Under the pieces are notes generated by a model. It ran no database searches and had not been told where the DNA came from. It saw only the letters and a list, made by a program, of their open reading frames with translations. This document shows positions 45,349 through 57,509 of a DNA stretch of 64,000 nt, piece after piece. This stretch comes from Apoda limacodes (Eukaryota > Arthropoda > Insecta > Lepidoptera > Limacodidae): the NCBI GenBank assembly GCA_946406115.1, contig OX291545.1:992001-1056000 (forward strand), in the 5' to 3' direction. A program made the position numbers and the translations under genes. Position 1 is the stretch's first letter, and each line of letters starts with the position of its first letter.

Positions 45349-45621
45349 TCACATATTATTCCTTTCTCGTTGAATACGACTGCTATACGTCCTTGAAACA
45401 AGGTTCCATGCGTCCATGTATCGATCCATACACATAGCAATACATTTTTGTTCTGTATTATCTAAAGCTGTACCGGGTTTATTAATGCATTTTTTAAAGC
45501 ATTTTTCAGACATTTTCGTCAAGAGTTCTTGTGCATTTGCTATGGCAATTTGCTGCTTCACCTGGTCCATCAGTTCTTCTTTTTGTGCTCCAGAAAGCGA
45601 ACCCGTAGATAAAGAATCCAT
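45349..45621 (-). CDS. Tim13: Mitochondrial import inner membrane translocase subunit Tim13
   Basis: A 90-residue small Tim chaperone of the intermembrane space. With Tim8 it escorts hydrophobic precursors (such as Tim23) across that space to the TIM22 route. The twin CX3C motifs that form two disulfides are seen: CFKKC at about residues 41-45 and CIAMC at about 60-64, with the family phrases [25 protein letters not shown] ([15 protein letters not shown]), KPGTALDN and [10 protein letters not shown]. Length matches the family. Start ATG at 45621, single exon, no breaks. No signal peptide, as expected for import by the Mia40 oxidative pathway. Minus-strand AATAAA at 45227-45232. Confidence 0.93.
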   Translation of the reverse strand: MDSLSTGSLSGAQKEELMDQVKQQIAIANAQELLTKMSEKCFKKCINKPGTALDNTEQKCIAMCMDRYMDAWNLVSRTYSSRIQRERNNM

Positions 45622-45624
45622 TTT

Positions 45625-47085
45625 GTAATAAAGTCAATAAAAATGTTTTTATCCTTTATCCACTCACTGAAAAACGATTTGATTATAAAACCAAAATGCA
45701 AGAAAAATAATTAAAATAACCTCAAATAATTTCTTTCTTTTTTTTTTTTTTCCAATATTCACCAAAGAAAATATATACCAGTGCTGCCAGTAAACTTTTT
45801 GCAAGCCCGCTAGATGCAGGTCCTAAAACCAGATTTTTTTAACGTATAATGTAAAATCACTAAATTATGAATTTGTATGAAAAAAGAATTGAGTCAATAT
45901 TCAAAGATAGTAAATTTCGTAAAAACAAGAAAAAAGGAATTTGAAAAAAAAAAATATTTTGCGAGTACTGTGGTTTCGGCGCATTTTCATAATATAAAAA
46001 TATTCGCAAAATAACAAGGAAAAGGTGCGTTCTATTGTCAACATTTCAATAAAAACTTACTGTTAGTCACACTATTCGGACAGCTCACCAAATTGACATG
46101 TTTTACACCTGCGCACTTCATTAGCTACCTCTATCGAGAATTTTTACAGAGCTAAAATTGGGCGTCTCGTCAACCGAACCTATTTATGAAGATTCTGCCT
46201 GTTATCAATCACTGAAAAAAACAGGCTGTGGCTGCTGGACTATCATTTATATATCAAATTAAAGCTATTAATTTCTGTACAGGATGTACCTACTACGAGA
46301 ACAAAAAAATAATATTTATAAAAAATAATAACTTTGGTTATTTTTGTAGAAAAAGAATTGTATAATGCATTCGATTTTTCAGAAAATATTCGATTCTTTT
46401 CGATTAAAGTTTTTTATTATTGATGACATATTAATTAAACATTCACGACAGCTTATTTGAGGTTTACAAATAAAACGAAACATTAAAAAATGTTTTTGAA
46501 AAAAATATTGAAATTTATATTACATTTATTTTCTTGAAACACTATATAATATCTAAAGTCTTACTGTCAGTAACATTAATAAGCACATTATTTCTTTTTT
46601 TTGCACGTTGACACCTCATTTGATAAAACTTAAACTTTACTTAAAACTTAAACGTATGTATATATATTATATGTTATATAAGTTAAATAAAACAACGTTG
46701 TGTATTACAAGCTACGAAACAACATAAGTTAGAATGAAAATGTTCCTGTTAAAACTCTAGCTATCGACGCATGCGCAAATCCTCGTCTAACGAATGATGT
46801 GGCGCCCTATCTCGCTTTCACTCTAAATAGCTAGCAACCCCTATTTGCGGCCAGTTTAACATAGGCAGAGTTTATCATGTAAAAAAATTAGCTTTAATTT
46901 GATATATAATATAAATGACTACCTAATATACTTCATAAACGTATAAATGTAACAAAATTTTACCAATTTGCACCTGGCTGCACAAAGGTTGTAAAAACCC
47001 ATAGGTGTTATTTAAATTAAAAATAGGATCAAGATAGAAAATCTGACCTAATTTTCAAAAGGAATTTTTTTTTTAAAAAGGTACA
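45625..47085. other. Intergenic, Tim13 upstream region; nothing else recognised
   Basis: Very AT-rich with many homopolymer runs. The Tim13 promoter should lie in its first few hundred bases but no clear TATA box or initiator was chosen. A more complex patch at 46760-46860 (cgacgcatgcgcaaatcctc, gtggcgccctatctcgct) has no open frame of note. Confidence 0.4.
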
Positions 47086-47092
47086 CTTTGAC

Positions 47093-48033
47093 AGATGCGT
47101 ATAGTTGGCCCAGCCAAGTTACCAACAAACAAAATTTTTTGTCGCTTTTGATAGAAAATCGTTTGTTGTTGATTGTTGTGCAAAAAAAATCGTTTGTTGG
47201 TTCTTAATTAATTAATTATAAGCAATTAAAAATCGCGGCTCCGCAACTATTAGAGACAATTATTTGTAATCGAATCGGCGCGATTTTGTTTATTGTTTTG
47301 ATTTCTACGTTTGTTCGTTAAAATAATATTTTTAAAAAAATGTACTTTGCTGATGCGCTTGCTGCCTGCGAGTGCGCACGCGCGAGTTTGCGTATGCGCG
47401 CAGGGCTTATTTTTTGAAATTTGTAAATTGTTTTTTTTTAAGTCTGAAAAATTTGCCAAACGTTTTTGATGAATTTAAGCAGAATTTAAGCCAAAAATGA
47501 GAATAAAAAGTTGTTTTTCTTTTTTTCTTTTCTTTGACTAAAATTTCAGCTACATTTTAAAAGCTGGGACTGCAAAATTGAAGAAACAGTAAAGTTTGAC
47601 ACGATTCACATTTGTAGAGATTTTGAATTACATTGTTATTGCTTTGGTATTAACAATTTTTCACGTAATCGAAACACTGCGAGAGAACAACAAGGGATTA
47701 TTATCAACAATTTAAAAGAAACTGAGAGCAAAAATCCTGATTACAACAACAACCCCGATGATGACAACATCTATAAAAAACAATTATTTATTTATCAATA
47801 TTTATATTAAAATTTCAGAACCAACAAACGTGGAAATCAAAACAACAAACAAAATCACGCCGATTCGATTACAAATAATGGTCTCTAATATTGTCTTATA
47901 AATTATAATTAATTAATTAAGAACCAACAAACGATTTTTTTTGCACAACAATCAACAACAAACGGTTCTCTTTCAAAAGCGACAAAAAAAATGTTGTTTG
48001 TTGGTAACTTGGCTGGGCCAACTATACGCATCT
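47093..48033. mobile_element. Foldback DNA transposon with ~230-bp terminal inverted repeats
   Basis: The left arm (47093-~47330) starts agatgcgtatagttggccca and the right arm (~47807-48033) ends with its reverse complement, tgggccaactatacgcatct. The match continues through ccaagttaccaacaaacaa, a tttgtcgcttttga block, cgtttgttggttcttaatta and ttgtaatcgaatcggcg. Flanks cactttgac (47084-47092) and cacttgac (48034-48041) look like an 8-9 bp target-site duplication. The 480-bp core has no recognisable transposase. The long arms and duplication size suggest a Mutator-like or hAT-like non-autonomous element. Confidence 0.8.
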
Positions 48034-48430
48034 CACTTGACCAAGCTTACGACCACCTCGTGAGCTCTTTGCTGCCACCTGTTTCTCTAAGCCTGGTAGC
48101 GCTTCTTCTCGGCTTCTTTTTGACTTTCTACTTGATTGCTCCAAACTTGAGTGTAGATTAAAGTAGACGTGTTTGCGGTATGGAACAGCACAGCGTGCGC
48201 TAACTCCAGGGGCCCAGAAGACCACCAAGTAAGCTTAACAATCGACAACCAGTGACGTGCGGTGCGAAGGTTGATCGCAAAACTGAATGGTGTGCATTAA
48301 ATACAGCAGAACGACAGAACGTTAGGATTAATCATAAGATATGTGGGTAATACAGTGTATAATATAACGTGTTAAGAATTGTGCAGCGAAGGCTTATGAA
48401 TAGCGAATTATGAAGAAATAAGCAGTACAT
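48034..48430. other. Possible 5' region of an unknown gene
   Basis: More balanced base composition than the surroundings, with short open frames on both strands and no domain recognised. It precedes the open frame at 48434. Confidence 0.25.
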
Positions 48431-48433
48431 GAC

Positions 48434-48673
48434 GTGCGATTTCTGAAGGATTCACACCAAATCTCCCGCCCTGGCTTCGGACACGAAGACGAGGATATGA
48501 GTCGCTGCGATACGGACAATTTTTTTATATTAAGTCGAAAATTTGAATATGGCTCTTCGTCAAACTTAGATATAACACATGACTCTGGAGAAATGAAATG
48601 CTATAATGCGAAATCCTCCACTTCGAAGAATGAAAGAAGGAAGGAAGGGATACTAAAATTTTTCATATTTTGA
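48434..48673 (+). CDS. Open frame of 79 codons, unknown
   Basis: Starts MRFLKDSHQISRPGFGHEDED and continues with CDTDNFFILSRKFEYGSS and KSSTSKNERRKEG. Composition is protein-like and hydrophilic, but no family is recognised, and no splice sites force it. It could be an exon of a gene running to the right, or chance. Confidence 0.2.
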   Translation: MRFLKDSHQISRPGFGHEDEDMSRCDTDNFFILSRKFEYGSSSNLDITHDSGEMKCYNAKSSTSKNERRKEGILKFFIF

Positions 48674-49178
48674 CACCAATGCAAAACGAATGATGACAGA
48701 TGACAAAGTAAATGAAAATAATGATTCTGCATCCCAAAACGAACGTGCCCATTGTGTACATACCATTATTATCTAAAATATTTTGCTGATAGGTAATTAT
48801 TTATTATTGAAAAGACATATCTTTTGACAATCGTACTTTTTAGGCAACCCATTCTGGCAACACTGAGAATGGTGAATCTGTGCTGTTGAAATCGGAAAAT
48901 GGAGATTTCTCTTCGAAAATTTTAATGATTAAGTGAAATTAATTGTTATTTGTGCTTTGCTTCAATGTCACAAAAAAAATTATTTTGAATATGTGAAATT
49001 GTGGACATTTCATGGTTTTCTGTAGCGTATGCAAGTGGAGATGACCTAACGTTCATTTGCATGACTTATTTATGACATTATTCCTTTTATGAGGAGATTT
49101 TCGCGACTGTAATGATTACCAAGTTGCTTCGTGCAACAATTTCATATAGCCTATGGACTGATTGTTTCTGATGTTTTC

Positions 49179-49248
49179 AAAATCATGGACAGGCAGGATC
49201 GCGCAATTAGAAATATGGAGGCCTTGGACTCTATGGATACTAAACAGG
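49179..49248 (+). CDS. Candidate short coding exon, unknown gene
   Basis: ATGGACAGGCAGGATCGCGC opens MDRQDRAIRNMEALDSMDTK and meets a good donor (cag|gtgagt) at 49248/49249. No partner exon was identified with certainty. Confidence 0.3.
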
Positions 49249-49734
49249 TGAGTTGCTTGTTTGCGCCGGTGTTTTCTTTAAACCATTACCAATATCTGAT
49301 TAGCGACGAACTTAGGACATAGTTTTTCTTCGGTAAAATTTGTATATTCGTTGCAAGTAGTACAGATAAAAAGTATGACAGGTAATTTACTACTGTCATT
49401 ACTGATTAACATTGGAGGCGCGTTCTTAAACCCAACTTGTATTAAACCAGGGTAGCATTAATAGCAGCATAGCAAATTTATTGCTCTACAGTACTAAAAG
49501 AGACAGGACCTACAAAACTACCGCGAAATGTGAGTTTTTAATGCAGCCCTGATAATATTCTTAGGATCCCGATTGTTTTCATATCAGACAGTGTTTCAAT
49601 TACTTTTACTGTTTACTGTGTAATGATAACTAATAAAAATCTGTGTTGCAATTTTTCTTTTGATATATATTTGTGTTACTAACTAATTATACGGCAAAAA
49701 CAAACTATGAAAGCCCTTTAACTATGTTTTTAAT

Positions 49735-49815
49735 AATAATAATAATAATATACTTTATTGCGCATATAGAAAACAAAACAATTAAACAATAAAAGTAATA
49801 ACAAATTGGCGGTTT
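49735..49815 (-). repeat. Repeat tail '(aat)n actttattgcgcatat'
   Basis: aataataataatatacttta followed by ttgcgcatatag reads, in reverse, as a 3' tail of a non-LTR element, like 29020-29135. Confidence 0.4.
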
Positions 49816-50549
49816 TTAATGATTATTTTAAGCCCAGGCAGGGGGTAGTAGACAACAGAACCTCATTGCTCCACAAGCAAGGCATTTTTATGACAATAAT
49901 TATTCTGGAGGTGTGTGTTTCAAATACACTTTCTATTTAACTTCCATGTTTCATTCTAGATCAGCTTAAGGTGATTTTCACTTTCTGCGGTTAGGTTTTA
50001 GAATGCAGCCTACAAAGTATAAAAGGCTGTCTATAATTACTGGTTATTTAAGTCTTAAGTAAATGTTTAAATATAGACTTGCCCATAACTAGTATATTTA
50101 CATAAAAAGCGAAGCTGTCGGTTTTCAACTTAGTCTTTCTTTTAAAGTCAAAGTTAGTAACTTAGTGAAAGTCAACTTCGAGTAGACTTCTAGTATTTAC
50201 TTTGTGATTATAATTTTTCTTGCTGAAACTATTAATATATTTATGAATTATGTATTATTATATTTATTATAATTATTATATTTTCATATATGTACTGCAA
50301 CCCTAAAGCTAAAACATTTACCTCCCTTAACTTGACCCTGAGGGATATCCTAGACACTTATTTGTAAATAGCACAAATTGTCTATTTTTATAACACAAAT
50401 ATTGTACTTCATCAGCAGCACTAACTACCCCACAATAAGATACCATTAACTTTGACTTGAAACATTCATATTTAATAAACTGAGTTACTATTTCACTTAA
50501 ATTTTTTACATATAACATGTAAATTCCATATACATCGATAATAAACAAA

Positions 50550-50715
50550 ATCTATACTAATATTATAAAGAGGAAAGATTTGTATGTTTGTAACAAATAA
50601 ACTCAAAAACTACAGGACGGATTTCAAAATTATTTCACTATTAGAATTCTACATTATCCTGGAGTAACATAGGCTATATTTATAACTAGAAAAAATTAGG
50701 GATCTCTACTAAAAC
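50550..50715 (+). repeat. Interspersed repeat fragment
   Basis: ctatactaatattataaaga, gtttgtaacaaataaactc, aactacaggacggatttca and tggagtaacataggctatat form a repeat phrase common in insect introns. A similar head occurs at 60778. Confidence 0.45.
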
Positions 50716-50719
50716 TTTA

Positions 50720-51965
50720 ATAATGTAACCCAAGGTGTAAAATTGCATGCGATACAGAAACTATTGATGAAAGAACAAAAAACGATCTACAATATTAAAG
50801 AACATATTAGTATCTTCAGAATTCTTCACAACACCATAAGTACAACTATTGTAGTTATGTTACTATAACTACTTTTTTACACTTTACAAGTTGATAGAAA
50901 TGCTGACCAAAATCAGACCATCAGATCCAGATCAGAATCAGATGTTATCCATACCTTTGTAATAAGCCTTATTCAAATAAATCATTTTGTATTTAAGACT
51001 GTTTCAAAACCTGTAGATTACTTTAAAAGATATGTACCTATTTAAAAATGTCAATCTAAACAAAATACTGATAAAAAAATTAACGCCGCCGCGCCGTGTT
51101 TTACTATAGGCTCATACACATGGTCGACTCTCATAGTTCACATTATAATATAACTGAATGGCTCCCTACATTTTTCAACCGTCATTGAATATTTTGACTT
51201 TTATTGAGGGAACAAACTTTGAGAATAAAAATAGGTTTATGGAGAAAAATATGTTATATTTAATAAGAAAAAAATGAATTTTGTCCTGCATAAACACATC
51301 TACTCTATGTTTATGTGTTTATGTTCCCAAAAACTTAAAAAAAATTGTGTATCCTTGTAAAGCCAGGATGGGCGCCTAGTAACTACTAATATCTTATTAA
51401 TTTATTTTTGTTATTTGTTAGCTGAACATAAACAATCAAAAATTAAAAAAAATTCTATAATGCACATTATTTAAGTTATTTTTGTCTGTTTTATTAAATT
51501 TCAAACTAAATTTATAGTTTCTTGACAGCAGTTTCTAAAAGTAAGGCAGAAATAGCAATAGGAACAATTAAGGCCTATTTTACAAAACATTATCTTCATA
51601 TTATAACATCAGATGTGCGTCAAAAACACCTAACCCATCTTTTGTCATATTATCTTTTTCTGTTTCTTGCACTCCAGTGGGCATCAATAATAAATATCAT
51701 TTATTTATATACTTATATACCTACCTAATAGTGTGCAATCAATCCAATATTTGCCCACTAAGGGTATTTCCAATATGCAATATTGTCAACATTTTCTTGT
51801 TCTTTATTACTAAAAAATAGGGCATAATATCACTTTTTTAATGTCAATAATTAACAAAGTACCACTGTTTTTGTATCAAAATGGTGGTCTGGCAAGAATA
51901 AATGGTAAAAGTAACTCTTTAAGGCAAGGTTAATGTTCACTTCTGTTATTTTCAAACCATGTTTA
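50720..51965. other. Intergenic, nothing recognised
   Basis: AT-rich, no credible open frame or repeat phrase beyond simple runs. A short positive-strand frame at 51522-51728 has no domain. Confidence 0.4.
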
Positions 51966-51969
51966 GAAA

Positions 51970-52700
51970 GTCATCCCCTAGACCACAAATAGGGGATGAA
52001 AATTTGTATTATATTCAGATAGTTATGTATCTTGAGCCTTGAAATTTTAAGCAAGCACAAGGATTTTGGAAAATTTATCCTCAAGGTTAAGGGCTAAAAT
52101 TGGGGTTCCAAATTTGTATATAAATCCATCAATTCTAAACTTAAGTGCATAATAATAGGTATTTGGGTTAAGGTTACACATTAAGATCGGTGTTTCACTG
52201 TTTTTGAATAATCATCCCTTAGACAGAAAAATAAGATATGAAAAATTTGTATGAGAATACCGATCCAATATCAGTCCAACTGTGTCTAGACTTGAAATTT
52301 TGGACAGACGTTTTGTAGTAACATATGCAAGCATTAAGAAAGAATTTCACAAAACTTTTTTATAAGAGGATAAAATGGGGGTTGAACGTGTGTATGAAAT
52401 TCATTTAGGCAACTAAATGCGTAAAATGTGATATTTTTCTTAAGGGTTTGAAAATGTATAATAAACAGCTATATCTTTTAGGGTGGTAATAAACACGTTT
52501 AATTTTAGATTACTAGGAATTATGTCAAAGTAACAGAAAATAATATGACATATCAAATAACATATTAATCCAAATATATGAACTATTTACAAAAAAAGTG
52601 CCAATTCTGCACAAGTTTGAAATTAAAATAGACGTGTTTCACTGTTTTTGGAAAATTATCCCCTTGATGGCAATAAGGGGACTTAAATTAAATGTTGTTA
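51970..52700 (+). repeat. Degenerate repeated units
   Basis: The phrase gtttcactgtttttg followed by an aa(t/a)(t/c)atcccc-tag block and a gatgaaaatttgtat-like block recurs, much decayed, near 51965, 52190 and 52630. No coding. It looks like an old dispersed repeat. Confidence 0.35.
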
Positions 52701-53783
52701 AAACCTGGTTATGTTTCCAAGATTATAGGTACTTTACTATATAAGAAAGTAAAAATATTTGATTTTTAACGTTCAAGTTTTTGAGACCAATAATCAGTCT
52801 GGGAAACTATCTTTGAAACTTAGAAGAGGTTAATTCATATATTTGTATGCAACCGGTTCGGCGTGGCTAACATATAGAAATGAAAATCTACTTAGGCACA
52901 GCATTATTATGTCATAAATGTGGCACAGACGAAGTAGATTATAACGTACATGCAGGTACATGAAATGGAGTAAAATAATTTTAGAATACGGTTGGTAACC
53001 CTGACTGGACCTAGCTATCATGCTGACATTGTTGTTATTGCAGAATTCAAGCACTTACTTACACACAAGGATCTTATCCAGCAGTTTACAAAAAAAACTT
53101 TACTGAACACCTCAATGATTTGGTGTAACAGTGTAAATGACCCTACAATAACATGGTAACATTTCCCAGTCTGATCTACAATCACATAAACTTTCAAGTT
53201 GAAGAGTAAATTTTTTTACTTTTATGCAGTGAAGTCAGGGGCGAATCCAGCTAAGGACCGCTGAGGAAGAAATGAATTGTAACATATTTTAAAATATATA
53301 ACTTTTATTACATATAAACTACAAAAAAAAATACTTGGGGTAACTTAGGTTTGTATATTTAATTATTCAAAAACTGCATGAGCTGGGTCCATTGGGTAAC
53401 TTAAGTTTGCAGATTCAAAGTTCAAAAAATACCTTCACATCCTATGATTGCCCCCCTTAAACTTTGGTTCTGGATTTGCCCTTGAAGTACTAATAACCTT
53501 GGAAACATATAACCAGGTTTCTACTCCGATTTGTGTGTCTTGAATTTTTTTGAGATGAGTTAGTTGGTAAGGCTATGTTTGCTAAACTTAAACACTGAAC
53601 ACTGAATTTGATAAAGAGTCCTGAACAGCCGGCTTTATTACAAACCGGTTGTATCGTCTGAAGGTCTTGAATTTTGGCCGATGTGGTTGCTTTCTTCAAT
53701 CCTTTGCGACCGTCGCTTAGACACACCCACTTGAAGGACATTAATTAAGATGCGCCAAAAAACGTTAAAAACAGAATTTAGTA

Positions 53784-54536
53784 TTAACCCTCAACTGGCC
53801 GGGTGGTTTTTTTGCAACATAACGGGCCGGGTGCGGACACCGTGACCGCGTGTACTGTAGGTATAATATTTTTATGTATTTATTCAAATAATAAATACAT
53901 AGAAATACAGTGTAACGGATAGTATTTACTTCTATTAGAAAAGAAAAATTAACGAAATATATATTATTAATGTCAAAACATCTAAGCTTCTGTGAAAAGT
54001 CCTAAAAAAAAATCTAAACTAATTTTTGGAGAAACATTTAGGTTTTGATATCTTAGGAGATCATATAACATTAAGAAATAAAAAAATAATCATAAACGAT
54101 ATTACTAATGAAAAATAGACAACCGTCATTTATGGTCTTGTTTCGCGACAATTGCGACACATCTTTTTACATCACATTCGATAAATATCGGCTTTCTACA
54201 ACAAACACATATAATTTCTAAGGTCTTTCGGTTTTTTGTAGGATTGCAAGTAAAGCATGTTTTTCTAGTTTGCAGCTTTTCTTCTTCTTCAAGTATTCAT
54301 TAATTAAAATCACACAACAGGCCGAGTGCGGTCACTGTGACCGCTACGAATGTTCAAACAGTAAAAACTCAAACAAAAGACGCGTGCAACTATTGCTAAT
54401 CCACTCTTCGTAATAATCGGCTGAGTTACGCAGGCTCCGTGAGGGGCAAGAACCATCGAATATTGGAAGAGTATAATATTGCTAGTGTTACCACCTACTA
54501 CGGTCATGGTGACCGCACCTGGCCTGTTAGGGTTAA
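53784..54536 (-). mobile_element. piggyBac-like element, internally deleted, with TTAA ends
   Basis: Left end ttaaccctcaactggccggg; right end read in reverse ttaaccctaacaggccaggt. TTAA at 53784-53787 and 54533-54536 is the piggyBac target duplication. Sub-terminal blocks (gccgggtgcggacaccgtga and tcggtcaccatgaccg-like) also pair. About 745 bp between TTAA sites, with only the last part of a transposase left on the minus strand. Confidence 0.8.
54126..54291 (-). pseudogene. piggyBac transposase C-terminal cysteine-rich domain, fragment
   Basis: On the minus strand about 50 residues read LQTRKTCFTCNPTKNRK, then IICVCCRKPIFIECD and CVAIVAKQDHK before the stop at 54126. The spaced Cys pairs are the zinc-binding C-terminal domain of piggyBac transposases, which binds DNA near the element end. 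The frame is open back to a stop just upstream of ILEEEEKLQ; the catalytic core is missing. Confidence 0.75.
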
Positions 54537-54659
54537 AGATTATTAGGAAACGTCACGCTGTGTGATTGACTGTCACGAAATAGTATGGAGATTTTAGGGG
54601 ATATTCTTGTCATTCCATCAAGGTTGCAATCGATCGTAAATGTTTAATTTCAGGATCTG

Positions 54660-55756
54660 GGACCTAATTCTCACTTCATCCGAGATAATCTCGTATTAGA
54701 GATTATCTGGAAGGCACTATCTCGACTGTAAAATTTCGATCGTCAACATCATTTTCGCGTTTGCTGTATTCTCACTATCAATCGAAACAACCTTCGAACA
54801 AAATGTCGTTCGAAGCGGTTGAATGTTGCCATTGTAAACCGGTTACGCTATGAGGTACGTTCCGTTGCACAGTTGTAGAGCGTTTTTAAAAACGCCTATT
54901 CTAATATGCCTCTTTTGATATATTAAAAAAGAGTTCGGTGACTACAAAATGTTTGAAGCAACATTTTACTTGTGTTTCATCATTATTAAAAAGGAAATAA
55001 TAATAATAACTAAGTTTGTAAACTAAATCCCTATTTCGAGAAATTACTTTCATCTTTAAACGGAACGTATTTGGACATAAATAAAAAAAAACTCTGTTTG
55101 TTTTTGTTGTGTGTTTTATTTGTTTATTTGGTTGAGAATTTTAGGTTATTCTTATTTTTCAACGGTGTAATTATGTTTATTAAATTTTTTCACATGAAAT
55201 TACCACCTATTATTATTAAAAATACTACGCAGCACTTAAGATGGCGGTGCCGGACCTCAAACAGTGTATGTGATGTAATCTAGTGTTTGTGATGATGGAA
55301 ATCAATAGAAATAGAAGAATATTATTGTCATGGGTGACTTTGATAATTGCAAAAATCGTCCAATAAATCAATTGAGAAAATACTAGTAATGTATTATGAG
55401 AGTAATAAAGGTAAAAAATATCATATTTGGTAATATAAGTAATTTTTTCCGCCCTTTTAATTACTCTGACCTAAATTTTAGACATTTACTTTAGATTTTA
55501 GAACATATATAGTTTACGCTAAGAGTAGAATTAATGTTTAGAACCCAATTATTTTGAACTAAATTTGTCATGATTCGAATGCGAGATGTAGTCTCGAACG
55601 GTCCCGACCACTCGAAGCAGTTCGAGCGGCTTGCGTTCGAGAAATGTCGGATTCGACAATATCAGAATTGCTAAACAACATTTTCGTTCGAGAAAAGTTT
55701 AAATTCGTACTTTATTTCGAATTCGTGATCAATTCGATCGCGTGAGAATTGGCTCC
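54660..55756. mobile_element. Candidate ~1.1 kb non-autonomous element with short inverted ends
   Basis: The left end gggacctaattctcacttca and the right end in reverse gggagccaattctcacgcga pair over ~18 bp. Interior parts (cattttcg, ttcgaac) also pair weakly. No coding or clear target-site duplication. Confidence 0.4.
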
Positions 55757-55959
55757 CTGATTAGTGTTCAACTTATTGAACGAACAAAATAATCATAAAA
55801 TGACATGCTCATGCGATCTGCGTAGAGAAACTCTTACTGCTCGTATATATTTGCTTGTTATATTTCCGATCATATACCGTTATAATGGACTTTATGGCCT
55901 CATCTTCACAAGCTGTCCGCGGAAGTCAACCCAAACTTTATCGAAAACAAACATGACGG

Positions 55960-56113
55960 CATCTCGTAGAGGGGCGCAGCGCGAGTCCGCTCGAAGCTGG
56001 TCGCGCGCGCGCAGTCGCGACTGAGGCGCAGCACGCCGCGTGCGCGCGCCCAAGTAATGCCACACCGGACACGGGACACAGTGCTTTCGATTACAGTGCA
56101 GTGATACACAACT
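55960..56113 (+). promoter_or_regulatory. Candidate CpG-rich promoter / 5' UTR
   Basis: A GC- and CpG-rich patch (ggtcgcgcgcgcagtcgcga, cgccgcgtgcgcgcgcccaa) in an AT-rich background, ending just before the ATG at 56114. It could be the start of a transcript running right. No TATA box was identified. Confidence 0.35.
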
Positions 56114-56227
56114 ATGGTTGCAATGGTGGCGTCCGCCTCTGGATACGGCACCCTCCGCCGGTTTCTCAGCGCTCCGGAAGGAGAACACGACACGGAGGCT
56201 GCGCCTAGCGCTTCCGTTGCTGTCTCG
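56114..56227 (+). CDS. Candidate first coding exon, unknown gene
   Basis: ATG at 56114 opens MVAMVASASGYGTLRRFLSA and goes on PEGEHDTEAAPSASVAVS up to tcg|gtagga (phase 0). GC-rich and preceded by a CpG-rich patch. No family recognised. Without splicing the frame runs to 56296. Confidence 0.4.
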
Positions 56228-56942
56228 GTAGGACCAAGCTCTTCTATTGACCGTTTAGGAACACAATTTACAAAATTAAGTAACGATAGGGCATAATGAT
56301 CAATTTATCTTTAGGTCGTTTTACTTTATTTATCGTTTACGCACTAAGTCCATTCATTTGATAGGTCAGTTTAAATAACTGATTCGACGCGTTAATGTAA
56401 ATTCTTCAATTTATTAGGTAAGTTGCGAATGAAAAACATACTGTTGTAATCACAAATGTACTCGCACAAAGATTTCCATTACGGAGCGAGTCGGCTACCT
56501 TAGATATTAAATTTGGCGAATGTTGGTGCGGTTGATATGTACGCTTGAAAGGTTTGATTACTTTGCCTGTCAAAAGTTTGAACATTTCTACTTACGTAAC
56601 CACTGTTACTTTTGCTTTTTTAAACATAATATTAAACTCTCTCGAATGAAGTGCAGTGGCTATTCTATTCTCTTTGATGGTTAAAAAAAGATCCCGGACG
56701 GATCCATCAGTTTGATGTGGATTTCCACTTATGGGAGGTCATTAACCTGACTTTCCTTTTTAATATTCCGTAGTCGTACGTAGACGTAAGTCTAAAAGGT
56801 TGGATCGATACTGAGTGGCCTTGTAAGCTGGTAGCGAACCGAGTGTGTGAATATTTTTCGATAGATGATGTCATTTGTCCGGGAAGATTCGGGATTTTTA
56901 CAGCCAAGGTTGGATCATCAGACCGTGTAGAAGTAACTTAAG

Positions 56943-57088
56943 ATCACGGCTCGTTGAACACCAGCCGCGAAAGCCGCATCTCGACTGTTCCTGACCCAAA
57001 TTGCAGTAGCTTTTGCTCGAGTTCTAGCCAGTCATCCAATGCCTGTCTAGCTTATGACTATGATTTGTCATTAAAAAAGCAGCTTCTG
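56943..57088 (+). CDS. Candidate internal exon, Ser-rich, unknown gene
   Basis: In one frame it reads SRESRISTVPDPNCSSFCSS, SSQSSNACLAYDYDLSLKKQ, with a possible acceptor at ttaag|at (56942/56943) and donor at ctg|gtatct (57088/57089). The composition and a clean frame suggest real coding, but the phase does not match the exon at 56114 directly, so another exon or a different partner is needed. Confidence 0.35.
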
Positions 57089-57509
57089 GTATCTGTACAT
57101 ACCTACGTATACATATTGGACTATACCAGGGACGTTATCTTAAGTTCTTGTTTATTGGGAGGAAGTGGTAAGATAGGTAAAATTACCGTTAAGGTATTAT
57201 ACCTTAACTAGAATTACCTCACTTCCCGTGACATGTACCTATTAATAAGACCTCTGATAACTTTATTATTTTTAGGGTTTCTTACCTGAAAAGAAATAAA
57301 GCGTAACTCTTACATCATCACTTTGTTATTACAACGTCCCTCTGTTGCTTTCATTGAACCATCATTACAGGTGATTGAAATGCTGATCACTAATCAAGGT
57401 CTACAGGAAAAAAAACCATTGTCTGGGGCAGTTTCCTTTCCCACCGACTTCTTAAAGCCAGATAAAACAATTGATTTGAATAAGCCGTTGTAATCAGTCT
57501 AACTTTCGC

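Noticed and set aside
55892..56193. Two overlapping minus-strand frames in the CpG-rich patch
   Set aside because: Open because of high GC; no domain, and the + strand frame has a start and donor.
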